Position numbers and translations under genes: made by a program. Shown piece by piece: positions 10,401 through 17,825 of a stretch of 64,000 bases of DNA. The notes beneath the pieces were generated by a model. That model worked only from the letters and a program-made list of their open reading frames with translations, did no database searches and was not told the DNA's origin. The stretch's first letter is position 1. The number at the start of each line of letters is the position of its first letter. Source of the stretch: a virus; the IMG/VR virus record IMGVR_UViG_3300042892_000707, positions 1 through 64,000 of that record; one strand, 5' to 3'.

Positions 10401-11071
10401 GCAGATACACCTTGAATAAAGTGAGTTGATGATGTATTAAGTGTAATAACATTTGATGTAATTGTAATTCCAAGACCAGCGGTGTAAGTTTCTCCACCAC
10501 CACTACCAAATCCACTTGCAGCAGCAGAGGCTGAAATGAATGTAGAACTTATAAATGAAGCCGTAGCAACCGACATTGATGATGTCTGACCATTTGTTAT
10601 GAAAGAACTTGTAGCAGAGTTAAGGGCTGTTAAAGATGTTTGAGCAGAACCTGTGAAGGTATTTAAAGCTGAAATATCAGTTGAGCCGCCCCCACCACTA
10701 CCAAATCCTGCAGCAGCCGCTGAAGCGGATGTTAAATATCCAAATGCTGCAATTTGAGCAGAACCACTAATTGTTCCCGGAGGGACTGTGCCTGATACTG
10801 CCGCTTGTATTTGACCAGATAGTGTGCTTACATTAGCCTCAATCGTAGTAAATCTTGTAGAAGTAGATGCTGAAATTGCAGGATATGTTACTTCCCTAAA
10901 CCTATTGTTTGAAACAATAGAATTTGCCTGAAATGGTTGTATTGTAGTTGGTTTGTTAACAATATCATTGAAATCAATTTGCGGTGAACCAGATACGATT
11001 CCACTACCAAGTAGTGAACCACTAATTGTTCCCTGAAATGAACCACTAAAAGACCCTGTGTAATTGGCCAT
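7427..11071 (-). CDS. Giant tail fibre/adhesin with cadherin-like repeats
   Basis: This 1214-residue protein starts at ATG 11071 behind TGGAGA. Residues ~95-210 contain two or three ASAAASGFGSGGG linkers, partly near-identical at DNA level to the 464-residue fibre. From ~230 to ~960 it carries several ~110-130-residue beta-sandwich repeats of cadherin or BIg type, each with a TLTWTDAESN or TRLTWADAESD strand, a GTYxxxASVxDxxGFR strand and an FYVIESAVSGN strand. A distinct C-terminal domain follows. Such extended adhesins usually form the long host-recognition fibre; no enzymatic motif is seen. The 69-bp gap upstream holds a hairpin. Confidence 0.75.
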   Translation of the reverse strand: MANYTGSFSGSFQGTISGSLLGSGIVSGSPQIDFNDIVNKPTTIQPFQANSIVSNNRFREVTYPAISASTSTRFTTIEANVSTLSGQIQAAVSGTVPPGTISGSAQIAAFGYLTSASAAAAGFGSGGGGSTDISALNTFTGSAQTSLTALNSATSSFITNGQTSSMSVATASFISSTFISASAAASGFGSGGGETYTAGLGITITSNVITLNTSSTHFIQGVSASAAASGFGSGGGSNTAPTIADQSMSAVPESSSAGYEVGLITATDVEGNVITFGAFTISNVFLNSNPSVNLTSSLGGTSLFDPSIDPFQANSSGVITRKNSVFLNADVADRYVYLATATDAFSTATGSGLITIPISQDASSSIGNNGQTYFIIESATGSDNLTTISNGRTIDDVTFSSAVSQMWLVKSNPIGYVRFTNGTTQYTGSTSLALELAQNVSGSGLTFDSSSTIGIEITASETSFETTKQFRNHTLSIAKNFEPSGSMIPSSSNLNTNGARSGSTIATLTWTDAESNTLNNSTFTLTSNAGLSSSWNGSYVYTINATGSISAGTYFVSASVKDQHGFRFGSSSVSFTIVQAGTGSLTTNGTFYVIESAVSGNLIYTSTNGRSGTQGNLGVTYSPQYNSATVASFTSSDARIGINTAGNLSVTGIGISGSAGGSFPGTITPTVTWRDQYNNVGSGSITINIAVNNAPTVSLDNPDTDNQNTNLATTGTRLTRLTWADAESDVLSVQTFTLTGAGAASLSSSYNGSNIFGIHAASNLAAGTYGYTASIEDVFGFRTGSYKDIITIAQASSGSLLNPNTYYIVESAVSGNFITRDLDGSGSAASASVSYPAGIGNPTATNFSASDAFAVVTIHPTTAVLSINQNFSGSVSLPTEGNSFTARIFWNDIYQSGSGDINISVTNNLNPTASFANANLTAPVTTNTTLVTVTLTDPEVTTPFSMSLSGLSATSMSAVPQNVGSSSYLLKNSVDINDGVTLSYTASVFDAYNNQVNFNRQLTIGNPIAANPSIFIYASSRGAGSTLPATYNTLLGTTSTSGTPLYAFEEGNLGKDGATIPLTGGAMDLIFSGSGTDLYATISSSMGVLSPNFTVNPQELLGAGNKLIYIVYPSSSDLGSRPTSTTDNLSPGNTTPGQYTMWYDGGAGDESAIGSQLNNFTISNGYTGSDGTIYAAGQSYQSWTVMGGSAALAKFAGTAYKFFIVPSSGSDPTP

Positions 11072-11100
11072 ACAAGTTCTCCAACTTTAAATAAAATAGT

Positions 11101-11127
11101 ATCTCTAATCAATAAATAGTTAGAGAT
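11101..11127 (-). terminator. Hairpin between phoH and fibre genes
   Basis: Perfect 8-bp arms ATCTCTAA and TTAGAGAT flank an 11-nt loop that contains TATTTATT. It lies 14 nt past the phoH stop and ~30 nt before the fibre start. The tail after the stem is ACTATTTTATTT, so it could be a weak terminator. The loop also carries the intergenic TATTTAT motif, so a promoter or RNA-processing role is equally possible. Confidence 0.5.
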
Positions 11128-11140
11128 TCACCATAACTAA

Positions 11141-11797
11141 TTAGAATGAATATAATAGTCTTAAAACTTCATCAAGGGCTTCGTGTCGGTGGTTATCTTT
11201 TAAATTGACCGTGTATACAAACTTTGATTCTTTTAATTTTGCAACATCGTGTACTGCAGAATCATTTGAGAACTTTAAATCAATTTGTTGTGCGTCTCCG
11301 GTAAGAATCATACGAGACCCTTTACCCAATCTACCCAATACCATTGCTAATTGATTTTTAGTTAAGTTCTGAAATTCATCTACTATACATATACAATTAT
11401 CAAAAGTTCTACCACGAAAATGTGTTAAAGATACTAATTCAATATTTTCATCTTTTTCCATTGCTTCTAATATTGTAGATTTGTTATATACCTTTCTCAT
11501 ATTAGAACGAATAGGAACTAACCAAGGTTCCATTTTTTCTTCCAAAGACCCAGGTAAGAATCCATTATCCTCGTTAGAAACAGTAGGTCTCGTGATTACT
11601 ATTTTGTTAATATTTCTTTTAAAATATAAATCCAATGCAATCTGAACTGCGAGTAAGGTTTTACCACTTCCTGCTTTTCCTAAAACAAAATTAAATGGAT
11701 GTTCAAGAATTTCTGCTTTAGCGTGTTTTTGTTCATCGGATAAAGTGATTGAAAATTTAATATCACCTTTTGGAACTCTTTTTTCCGTATTCTCCAT
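11141..11797 (-). CDS. phoH: PhoH-like ATPase
   Basis: The 218-residue product carries Walker A GKAGSGKT (residues 40-47), a Walker B-type IVDEFQNL and a downstream GDAQQIDL motif typical of the PhoH P-loop fold. PhoH family ATPases are common auxiliary genes of marine and freshwater T4-type phages, often proposed to act in RNA or phosphate-stress metabolism, but the phage role is unproven. ATG 11797 is preceded by AAAGGA. It lies after the strong capsid terminator and has its own GATATTTATA motif ~40 nt upstream, so it probably has its own transcript. Confidence 0.9.
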   Translation of the reverse strand: MENTEKRVPKGDIKFSITLSDEQKHAKAEILEHPFNFVLGKAGSGKTLLAVQIALDLYFKRNINKIVITRPTVSNEDNGFLPGSLEEKMEPWLVPIRSNMRKVYNKSTILEAMEKDENIELVSLTHFRGRTFDNCICIVDEFQNLTKNQLAMVLGRLGKGSRMILTGDAQQIDLKFSNDSAVHDVAKLKESKFVYTVNLKDNHRHEALDEVLRLLYSF

Positions 11798-11836
11798 AAA
11801 TCCTTTATAGATAAATTAGTATTACAAAACCTTTAA

Positions 11837-11846
11837 TATAAATATC
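11837..11846 (-). promoter_or_regulatory. Candidate late promoter element GATATTTATA
   Basis: This minus-strand motif sits between the capsid terminator and phoH, about 40 nt before the phoH ATG. That is the spacing expected for a -10-like box with a normal leader. The same GATA(T/C)TTAT(T/A) element recurs upstream of at least a dozen genes in this window. Assignment to the gp55-like sigma factor is inference. Confidence 0.45.
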
Positions 11847-11860
11847 TTGTATATAACAAA

Positions 11861-11884
11861 AAAGGGGGTCCGAAGACCCCCTTT
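11861..11884 (-). terminator. Strong terminator after major capsid gene
   Basis: A perfect 10-bp stem AAAGGGGGTC/GACCCCCTTT closes a TTCG tetraloop on the minus strand and is followed by a T-rich tail. It lies ~30 nt past the capsid stop codon and insulates the highly expressed capsid gene from phoH. Confidence 0.95.
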
Positions 11885-11915
11885 AAGTTTAATCAAAGTT
11901 TATAACTTTATCAGA

Positions 11916-13577
11916 TTAAGATAAAGTTTCTAAACCATGAACGAACACTTTACCGTAGAACTCACCACGAATCATTTCCTTCGCGTAACGAGTCATTACA
12001 CCCTTACGAGGTTGGAAGTTTTTCGGGTCGTACACCAACGGAGTCATAATCAATGGGATATATGGAGCGTAAACAGCGCCAGTTTCCAAGAATTGTGAAC
12101 CTTTGAAGCCCATCAATACTACGTTAGATTGCATGTATGGGTTCTTGTAAACAGTGTAACGGTTTGCGAATGAACCTACTTGAGATACACCCATCGCGAA
12201 CTGCATTGCTTCACCCGTACCATTTGATACGAATCCTGGGATAGATTCCAAGATTGTAGCAACATCAGGAGAAACCACCATAAAGTTAGCTCCACCTCTC
12301 ATAGTCTTGGTGTGGATTTGGTTAGATACTCTTTGGAGAACCGTACCAAATGTTGAGAACCAAGTTCCTTGAGTGTAAGCTTGACCATTGGTTGCAGCAT
12401 CTACAAAGTTTGAACCATTCCATTGGAATCCAATTTTAGCTGACCAGTGACCTTCAGTTAATGCGTTTTGTTGTAACATATCCAAGATTTCAAGGTCGAT
12501 TTCTTGAGAAATGTATTCAGATAACATTGAAGTCAATTCTGCTTCAGCATCAATTGAGTGGTATGCGTTCAAATCTTGAGCGAATTCTGGAGTCCATTGT
12601 GCTTTTAACTTACGAGTCTTAGCAACGATTGGAATAGAACGAAGCTCTACGTTCAATTCAGGAATACCTAAATCGGTTTCTGGATTTACAGCAAAACCAG
12701 AAGTGGTTTGTTCAAAATCACCACGAGTGATGTCAGTTGGTTGCTTTTGGTATTTAACCACAAGACTACTTACAGCAGATGTAGCTTCAATAGAACCACT
12801 TACGATAAACGAAAGCGTTGTATTGTTGATATTCTTTGTAAACTCTGGGAATACTTGAGAAATTCCAGTACCTTCAATTGTAAATGCACGAACACCTTCC
12901 AAATCAGGATTGGTTAATCCGGCTAAAGCAATTGTTACTTTTGAAAATGCAGTTGAACCAGTAACACCAGTAGCTGATGTAAAGGCTGTATCATAATCAA
13001 ACTCATCTAAATCACTGGCTGAACCTGGTACAACAGCTGCAATTGAAGCTGAAACAGTAGCTGGTGTAAACGAACCAGAAGCACTAAATGTTACGGATGT
13101 ATCATTGATGGAGTAGCCAAAACGACCAGCACCATAAAGACCGCCAGTAGCTTGACCTGCGGTTTCGGTAACACCGAACACAGAGTCAGATTGTGAATCT
13201 TTACCAGAACCGGTAGTGAAACCGGGCTGACCTGTACCATACTTGAAGTCCAAGTAGAATACAAGACCTGATGGTAGATTCATAGGTTGAACCGAAACGA
13301 ATTCCTTCGCTGCGATTTCAGAGAATATACGGCGAACTAAAGGAAGAGCTACACCAGCCCATTCTTCAGAGTTTGCCGATTGACCTGTAGCGGATGCTTC
13401 AGATACTAATTGTTTTGCTTGGTTTTCAAGTAGAGTAGCCATGCCTGCTTTTTCAAAGTCTGAAGATAATCCTTCTAAAAGGCCAGTCTTGACCCATTTA
13501 GATACGACACCTTTAGTCTCTTCAGACATTCTCTTGTTGAAACCAGCAGATTCAGCTAAAATGTTATTTACTTTCAT
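11916..13577 (-). CDS. gp23: Major capsid protein precursor (gp23-like)
   Basis: The 553-residue product has the gp23-type layout. An N-terminal delta region is rich in Ala/Glu/Lys, then comes QLVSE at residues 56-60 followed by Ala61. This fits the T4 prohead-protease rule (I/L)-x-E/(A,G,S), and T4 gp23 is cut at a comparable position (after residue 65). The segment EEWAGVALPLVRRIFSEIAAKEFVSVQPM is characteristic of T4-type capsid proteins (only named in part here: EEWAGVALPLVRRIF). Central ~130-330 is beta-rich and may carry an insertion. The gene is preceded by a good AAAAGGA box and followed by a strong terminator; it lies directly after the scaffold gene as in T4. Confidence 0.93.
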   Translation of the reverse strand: MKVNNILAESAGFNKRMSEETKGVVSKWVKTGLLEGLSSDFEKAGMATLLENQAKQLVSEASATGQSANSEEWAGVALPLVRRIFSEIAAKEFVSVQPMNLPSGLVFYLDFKYGTGQPGFTTGSGKDSQSDSVFGVTETAGQATGGLYGAGRFGYSINDTSVTFSASGSFTPATVSASIAAVVPGSASDLDEFDYDTAFTSATGVTGSTAFSKVTIALAGLTNPDLEGVRAFTIEGTGISQVFPEFTKNINNTTLSFIVSGSIEATSAVSSLVVKYQKQPTDITRGDFEQTTSGFAVNPETDLGIPELNVELRSIPIVAKTRKLKAQWTPEFAQDLNAYHSIDAEAELTSMLSEYISQEIDLEILDMLQQNALTEGHWSAKIGFQWNGSNFVDAATNGQAYTQGTWFSTFGTVLQRVSNQIHTKTMRGGANFMVVSPDVATILESIPGFVSNGTGEAMQFAMGVSQVGSFANRYTVYKNPYMQSNVVLMGFKGSQFLETGAVYAPYIPLIMTPLVYDPKNFQPRKGVMTRYAKEMIRGEFYGKVFVHGLETLS

Positions 13578-13605
13578 TTTAATCCTTTTCTTTTTTTGAT
13601 TTTTA

Positions 13606-14616
13606 TTATTTGATTAAACCAGCTAACTTCTTAAATCTTTCAGCTACTGCGTCACCTTCAGATAAAATCTTTCTTGGTGCTGCGGTTGACTTCATAGGTT
13701 TAGAAGCGAGTGATTCTTTGACAACTGTTTTCTTTTTTCTAGCAACATTTAAGTTTTCACCTAATGTAGCAAATACTAATTTTACTTCTCTCAAGTTTGA
13801 AGCTCTATCGAAATTTTCGATAACTTTAACTTTTTGAGATTCATTCAAATCGAAAGTTCTGAACAACTTGTTAGTGTAAAGAAGTTTTGCGTTAAGTAAG
13901 TTTACTTCGTTGATGGTTTTTCTCATAGACTGAATAGTCTTATAAGCTTCTTCCAATTCTTCTTTGTAGCCTTCAGTAGCGTCTTCTTCTTCTTCGGTCA
14001 TCTCTTCTTCATCTTCACCTTCCATTTCTTTCAATGTGCGGATAATTTCGTTGATGTCAAGTTCTTCTTCATCTTCTTCAGATGTCATTTCATCTTCCAT
14101 TTCATCTTCTTCAGATGTCATTTCATCTTCCATTTCATCTTCTTCGGTCATTTCATCGTCTGAAGCCATTGCGTCTTCTAACTCTCTGATTACTGCTTCA
14201 AGGTCAAGGTCATCTTCTTCGGTATCTTCTTCTTCGTTACCTGTTAAGTCGTACTCTTCACCATCACCAGAATCAGCAGCCATGTCCATTTCTTCTTCAG
14301 CGTCCATTCGGTCTTCGCCAGAATACATTGTATCCTCTTCTTCAGCCAAGTCTGTATCATTTTCAATATCAGATGAATCGTTAGCATCAGCAGATGGTTC
14401 AGCGTTGTCGCCTGTACCTAATTCTGATGAATCTAATTCTTCTTCCATTGAATCTTCATCCTCATCTTCTAGCTCTTCAGCTAACTTGTGGGATAACATT
14501 GATTGAATTCGAGGAGCAAATGCCTCTTCTAAAGCCAACCGAGCGTTAGCTAAAGCAGTCTCTTTGACAGCTTTTGCATCAGCGATAGCTTCTTTGAGCA
14601 AATTTGATTTTGCCAT
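13606..14616 (-). CDS. gp22: Prohead core scaffold protein (gp22-like)
   Basis: The 336-residue product sits immediately upstream of the capsid gene, the T4 gp22 position. Residues ~47-215 are extremely acidic (long Asp/Glu/Ser runs with DEMEDEMTSEE repeats), flanked by helical ends; the C-terminal third (TINEVNLLNAKLLYTNKLF onward) resembles scaffold proteins of T4-type phages. Likely protease sites are KLAE47/E and KILSE/GDAV near residue 316. The core would be degraded before packaging. Start ATG 14616 follows TTTAGGAG. A 147-bp leader contains two hairpins. Confidence 0.85.
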   Translation of the reverse strand: MAKSNLLKEAIADAKAVKETALANARLALEEAFAPRIQSMLSHKLAEELEDEDEDSMEEELDSSELGTGDNAEPSADANDSSDIENDTDLAEEEDTMYSGEDRMDAEEEMDMAADSGDGEEYDLTGNEEEDTEEDDLDLEAVIRELEDAMASDDEMTEEDEMEDEMTSEEDEMEDEMTSEEDEEELDINEIIRTLKEMEGEDEEEMTEEEEDATEGYKEELEEAYKTIQSMRKTINEVNLLNAKLLYTNKLFRTFDLNESQKVKVIENFDRASNLREVKLVFATLGENLNVARKKKTVVKESLASKPMKSTAAPRKILSEGDAVAERFKKLAGLIK

Positions 14617-14647
14617 TTTAAACTCCTAAATTATTATTTGGGGTAGT

Positions 14648-14666
14648 AAGGTTATTCGTGAACCTT
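14648..14666 (-). other. Leader hairpin of scaffold gene
   Basis: Inverted repeat AAGGTT/AACCTT with a 7-nt loop lies in the 5' leader of the scaffold gene, ~35 nt before its ATG. It has no U-tract. It could stabilise the leader RNA or be the end of a processed transcript. Confidence 0.4.
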
Positions 14667-14691
14667 AATAGTATAATTTTAAATAAAGTTA

Positions 14692-14709
14692 TAGCCCATT
14701 AGGGGGCTA
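14692..14709. terminator. Hairpin terminator between bS21 and scaffold genes
   Basis: Arms TAGCCC/GGGCTA enclose a 6-nt loop. On the minus strand the tail is TAACTTTATTT; on the plus strand it is CATTTTT. It lies ~55 nt after the bS21 stop and would end or attenuate the upstream head transcript before the scaffold-capsid unit. The motif ATATTTATTA at 14719-14728 lies just upstream of it. Confidence 0.6.
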
Positions 14710-14763
14710 CATTTTTAGTAATAAATATGGGAACTTTTATTGAAACAATAAAGTGTTTACCAT

Positions 14764-15015
14764 TTATTCTTGTTGTTGGCGACGCGTCCACTCTGCACGG
14801 AGTGCTTGATTTCGTAGCTCTCTTTTTTTCGTGGTAGGTTTTGTATACTCACGATTTTCTTTAATCCATTCAATTTTACCATTGTCTTTCATATTCCGTT
14901 TCCAGAATCGTAAAGCGGCTTCTATATTATTATTTACTACCCTTACAGCGTTGGGCCTTCCAATAATAATCATATCGGTTTTTCTAACCTTTTTGTGTTT
15001 TTTGTTTTCTTCCAT
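14764..15015 (-). CDS. rpsU: Ribosomal protein bS21
   Basis: The 83-residue, strongly basic product matches bS21. After a ~20-residue N-terminal extension it has the VRVVNNNIEAALRFWKRN helix, a KIEWIKENREYTKPTTKKR segment that parallels the R(E/Q)YxKPTxKR signature, and a basic C-terminal helix (ELRNQALRAEWTRRQQQE). bS21 binds the 30S subunit near the 16S 3' end; in Bacteroidota it helps occlude the anti-Shine-Dalgarno. The gene lies inside the head operon, upstream of scaffold and capsid. Its own start (ATG 15015, preceded by AAAAAACAAGTT) has no SD box although most surrounding genes do. Phage bS21 genes are known in Bacteroidota phages. Compared from memory, the Tyr near the C-terminus of Bacteroidota bS21 aligns with Arg here. 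Confidence 0.87.
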   Translation of the reverse strand: MEENKKHKKVRKTDMIIIGRPNAVRVVNNNIEAALRFWKRNMKDNGKIEWIKENREYTKPTTKKRELRNQALRAEWTRRQQQE

Positions 15016-15033
15016 AACTTGTTTTTTATATTG

Positions 15034-15043
15034 TAATAAATAT
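15034..15043 (-). promoter_or_regulatory. Candidate late promoter element ATATTTATTA before bS21
   Basis: The motif overlaps the gap between the 51-residue gene and the bS21 start, about 20 nt before ATG 15015. It is one copy of the recurrent intergenic element; here it could give bS21 its own short-leader transcript. Confidence 0.4.
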
Positions 15044-15049
15044 AATTTT

Positions 15050-15205
15050 TTAACTTAAATCATCAAGTCCATTTTTAAAATCAGAAAAAAGTTTTCCTAA
15101 TCCTCTTTGAGCACTTGGGGATAACTTTTTAATTTGTGATAAGTTTTTCTTAATCATTTGAGAAAACTCAACTGATAGGTCTTGTAGAACTTTAGTGTCG
15201 TTCAT
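15050..15205 (-). CDS. Small 51-residue head-operon protein, unknown
   Basis: The gene starts at ATG 15205, overlapping the stop of the 586-residue polyprotein by 4 nt (ATGA), with AAAAGG upstream, so it is translationally coupled. The product begins MNDTKVLQDLSVEFSQMIKK and continues with a Lys/Ser/Leu-rich helix ending GLDDLS; it is predicted all-helical. It is the last gene before bS21. No family recognised. A small core or scaffold-associated peptide is possible from position only. Confidence 0.7.
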   Translation of the reverse strand: MNDTKVLQDLSVEFSQMIKKNLSQIKKLSPSAQRGLGKLFSDFKNGLDDLS

Positions 15206-16962
15206 TTTACCTTTTCCTTTACAATCCGTTCGTTTACTGATTCATAGTAAAGGTTCATCATCATATCTTTAAGTTTTGGATTTTTAAAATCACCTTTAAA
15301 CTTTTCTAATGCTCTTCTTGCTTTTAATGCATTTGTGTTAGCAACTACAAAGTGTCCTGTCTTTTCACCACCCAATCTCTTAGCCATTGATATGGCTTGT
15401 ATTTTTGGACCAACACCTTTTTGATTTCCCATAGGGTCAATCACAGTATATTTTTCTTCGTTTAGTGATTCACTCAATTTGAAGTAAAAATATTTTCTCA
15501 TATATTCCAATGACTTTATGATATCTTGTAATTCTCTTTTACCCTTTGGTCCAAGTTCTTCATCTCTCAAATATGCACTTAAAACTGCGTATGCACCATT
15601 TACAAACTGATATGGGTTTTCAGCTTTTACAGTATATGCAGCTTCGTTTACTGATTCAAGTTTTAAATTTCGTTGTGCATTAACTAATCCATTAATAATA
15701 GATTTTAAACCACCTTTAACTCCATCAGTATCTTTAGCTTGAACTCTTTTATCCAAAATTTTGGTGTTCATCTTTAAGAAGTTGATGATTGCGTTTTCAA
15801 CAGCGTTCCACTTGATTTCTTCTTCGTTTAATTTTCCTTCCATTATACCCACTGCAATATCACCAACCACAAAATCAGGTTTAGATGCATATTTCTTATT
15901 TACAATAGCAACTTTGTTATTTGGAGTTGGTTGTATAATATAAATTGGTAATGGTTCGGTAGCGAAAGTATATTTCATACCTAATTTCTTTAACTCACTA
16001 CCCACACTCATAAATGAAGATGCTGCTTCAACTGCCCCTTTGATTTTATCCATATCAGTAGAAGAAACGCCTTCGTTTACTGATTCATTGGTTACTTTAA
16101 CACCCCTAACACCTGCCCAATCATTTTTGTCAAGAATCATTGTGGAGTGGTTGTTTAATGATTTTGCAAACTTTTCAGCATCTTCTCTACTTTTATATCC
16201 TGCTGCTTGTGGTTTTGAAAACTTACCATCTTTTTTTTGATATAAAACATAAAATAAATTAGAATCTCTTTCTTCGTTTACTGATTCATCTGCTTTTTTA
16301 CCAGCTCTTAAATCAGCCAAGTCATCAGCTTCAATGTCACCATCACTATCAACATCCAACTCTTTTTGTTTGCCTGTTAATTCTTCGTTTCGTTTGATTA
16401 AAGATGTTAGCTTCATAGACTCATTAGCGAACTCGTCTGCGTTCTTCTTGTCTTCAGCGTCTACACCGGTTACTTTATAGGATTTACCATCAACTTCAAA
16501 TGAATCATCACCAGCAGCGATAGCTTTTGCTCTTTCAGCACCAAACTCATTACCTTCTTTGATTTCGTAGTATTTACCAAGAACCTCACCGATTTCATCG
16601 TAAGATGATTCTAATCTTTGTTGTAAGGTAGATACCTCTTTGATTGTGTTTGAGAAAACCTTGAATGATTCGTTCATAGATTTCATATGTCTCTGAACAG
16701 TTACTCTATCAAACCAATCACCGGTTTCTTTTAAGGTAAGGTTATTTGCGTTTTCAACAATACCTTTGATTGAATCGTGGATTTCTGAAATATTACCTTT
16801 GTGTGAAATCATTTCACCTAATTGGCGGTAAGCAGCAACAGCTTCAACGAATGCACGCTTTTCTTCTTTGGTCATTCCTTGACCTTCTTCATCTTCGCCT
16901 ACATTCATCCTACGATAATCTAAATGTTGTGATTCTTTAAGTAATTGTGTTAACTTTTTCAT
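15202..16962 (-). CDS. Head polyprotein with repeated ESVNE prohead-protease sites
   Basis: The 586-residue product is a chain of small domains. Candidate (I/L/V)-x-E cuts lie after E136 (IKE/G), E230, E297, E380, E440, E502 and E578; most are ESVNE or a close variant. Residues 1-135 are helical coiled-coil-like. The 137-165 segment (GNEF...FEVDGKSYKV) is paralogous to a module of the 848-residue polyprotein. Residues 203-214 form an EF-hand-like loop (DVDSDGDIEADD). Other modules are mixed alpha/beta with no recognised fold. The location between the prohead protease and scaffold genes supports incorporation in the prohead core and processing by gp21. Start ATG 16962 has AAGGA. Confidence 0.75.
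   Translation of the reverse strand: MKKLTQLLKESQHLDYRRMNVGEDEEGQGMTKEEKRAFVEAVAAYRQLGEMISHKGNISEIHDSIKGIVENANNLTLKETGDWFDRVTVQRHMKSMNESFKVFSNTIKEVSTLQQRLESSYDEIGEVLGKYYEIKEGNEFGAERAKAIAAGDDSFEVDGKSYKVTGVDAEDKKNADEFANESMKLTSLIKRNEELTGKQKELDVDSDGDIEADDLADLRAGKKADESVNEERDSNLFYVLYQKKDGKFSKPQAAGYKSREDAEKFAKSLNNHSTMILDKNDWAGVRGVKVTNESVNEGVSSTDMDKIKGAVEAASSFMSVGSELKKLGMKYTFATEPLPIYIIQPTPNNKVAIVNKKYASKPDFVVGDIAVGIMEGKLNEEEIKWNAVENAIINFLKMNTKILDKRVQAKDTDGVKGGLKSIINGLVNAQRNLKLESVNEAAYTVKAENPYQFVNGAYAVLSAYLRDEELGPKGKRELQDIIKSLEYMRKYFYFKLSESLNEEKYTVIDPMGNQKGVGPKIQAISMAKRLGGEKTGHFVVANTNALKARRALEKFKGDFKNPKLKDMMMNLYYESVNERIVKEKVK
15229..15244 (-). repeat. Dispersed 16-bp repeat encoding ESVNE (copy 1 of at least 8)
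   Basis: The + strand 16-mer TTCGTTTACTGATTCA encodes (x)ESVNE on the minus strand. Exact copies occur at 15229-15244, 15643-15658, 16072-16087, 16273-16288 and 17550-17565. Copies with one or two mismatches lie at 25463, 26546 and 26108. All are in the same codon phase, in three genes up to 11 kb apart, and each falls at a predicted domain boundary. The nucleotide identity exceeds what the amino acid motif requires. Confidence 0.85.
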
Positions 16963-16973
16963 TTTAGCTATCC

Positions 16974-17825
16974 TTATTTTTTACCTTCAACAAGTTTTTC
17001 AATTTTTTCACCCATTGGTCTACCAATAGTCATTGATACATAAAATCCAATTGCGTCTACGATGTCTTTACCATCCCATTTTGCAAGAGCCGCAATGTTT
17101 GGACCTAAATCATATTCATACATTTGTATAAGGTCCTTCTCCGCCATTGGGTCACCTTCGTATTTTGCTCTTGGAAAAAGTGATGGAACCTTCCTTGATG
17201 TTGAATGGAAGTTAGCATCAGTTAATGCACCCTGTAAAATATACATTATTGCAAATTGATGATTTGGACCACCTTTTCTTAAATCACCAAGTTCACGTTC
17301 TAACATTTTGTTAACTTTTACATTTAACTGGCGGTCCATTTCATTTAATTTACCTTCGTTCATACCACTACCATATTCGTGGTAGTTTGAAGATGCTTGT
17401 GAAATATATTCATCAGCCATAGTAATGTAACTCTGAATCCAAGCTGGAATATCTTTTTCCATCTCACCCATTTTTTGCTTCAATTCAGTAGCGTACTTGA
17501 TAATTGAATCTAATGAGTTTTGAGACATTTTCACTTCGTGGTCTTGTTCTTCGTTTACTGATTCAGAAAACATTTTAATCATTTTCCTTTGGATAGGATT
17601 ATTAGGTTTACCTACAAGTGCAGTTACAAAATCCATTTTACCATCTAGCTTACTTTTTTTAAGAAATTGGTATAATTTTTCAATATTCAACTCGTTAGTA
17701 TCAACGAATTTTTGAACTGCATCAGGTCTTGTTGCAGTTAATGAAGCAATCGCTACTGCGAATTTGCTAATACCAGCATTAGTATATTTACTAACATCTT
17801 CTTTTAATAATGACATCATTTTCAT
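16974..17825 (-). CDS. Head core protein with prohead-protease sites
   Basis: The 283-residue product starts at ATG 17825 (GGAGAT box), overlapping the end of the protease gene by 4 nt. It has candidate cleavage sites ESVNE92/E, GMNE157/G, KLNE162/M and, three residues from the C-terminus, KLVE280/G. Modules: 1-91 helical; 93-157 helical hairpin; 163-280 mixed (NKMLERELGDLRKGG, then a helical bundle). The terminal site would trim only GKK, as seen for some T4 core proteins. A structural core or internal head protein is inferred; no family recognised. Confidence 0.7.
   Translation of the reverse strand: MKMMSLLKEDVSKYTNAGISKFAVAIASLTATRPDAVQKFVDTNELNIEKLYQFLKKSKLDGKMDFVTALVGKPNNPIQRKMIKMFSESVNEEQDHEVKMSQNSLDSIIKYATELKQKMGEMEKDIPAWIQSYITMADEYISQASSNYHEYGSGMNEGKLNEMDRQLNVKVNKMLERELGDLRKGGPNHQFAIMYILQGALTDANFHSTSRKVPSLFPRAKYEGDPMAEKDLIQMYEYDLGPNIAALAKWDGKDIVDAIGFYVSMTIGRPMGEKIEKLVEGKK

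Noticed and set aside
14036-14506. Serine-rich + strand frame of 156 residues
   Set aside because: It is the antisense of the GAA/GAT-rich acidic stretch of the scaffold gene and has no start signal.
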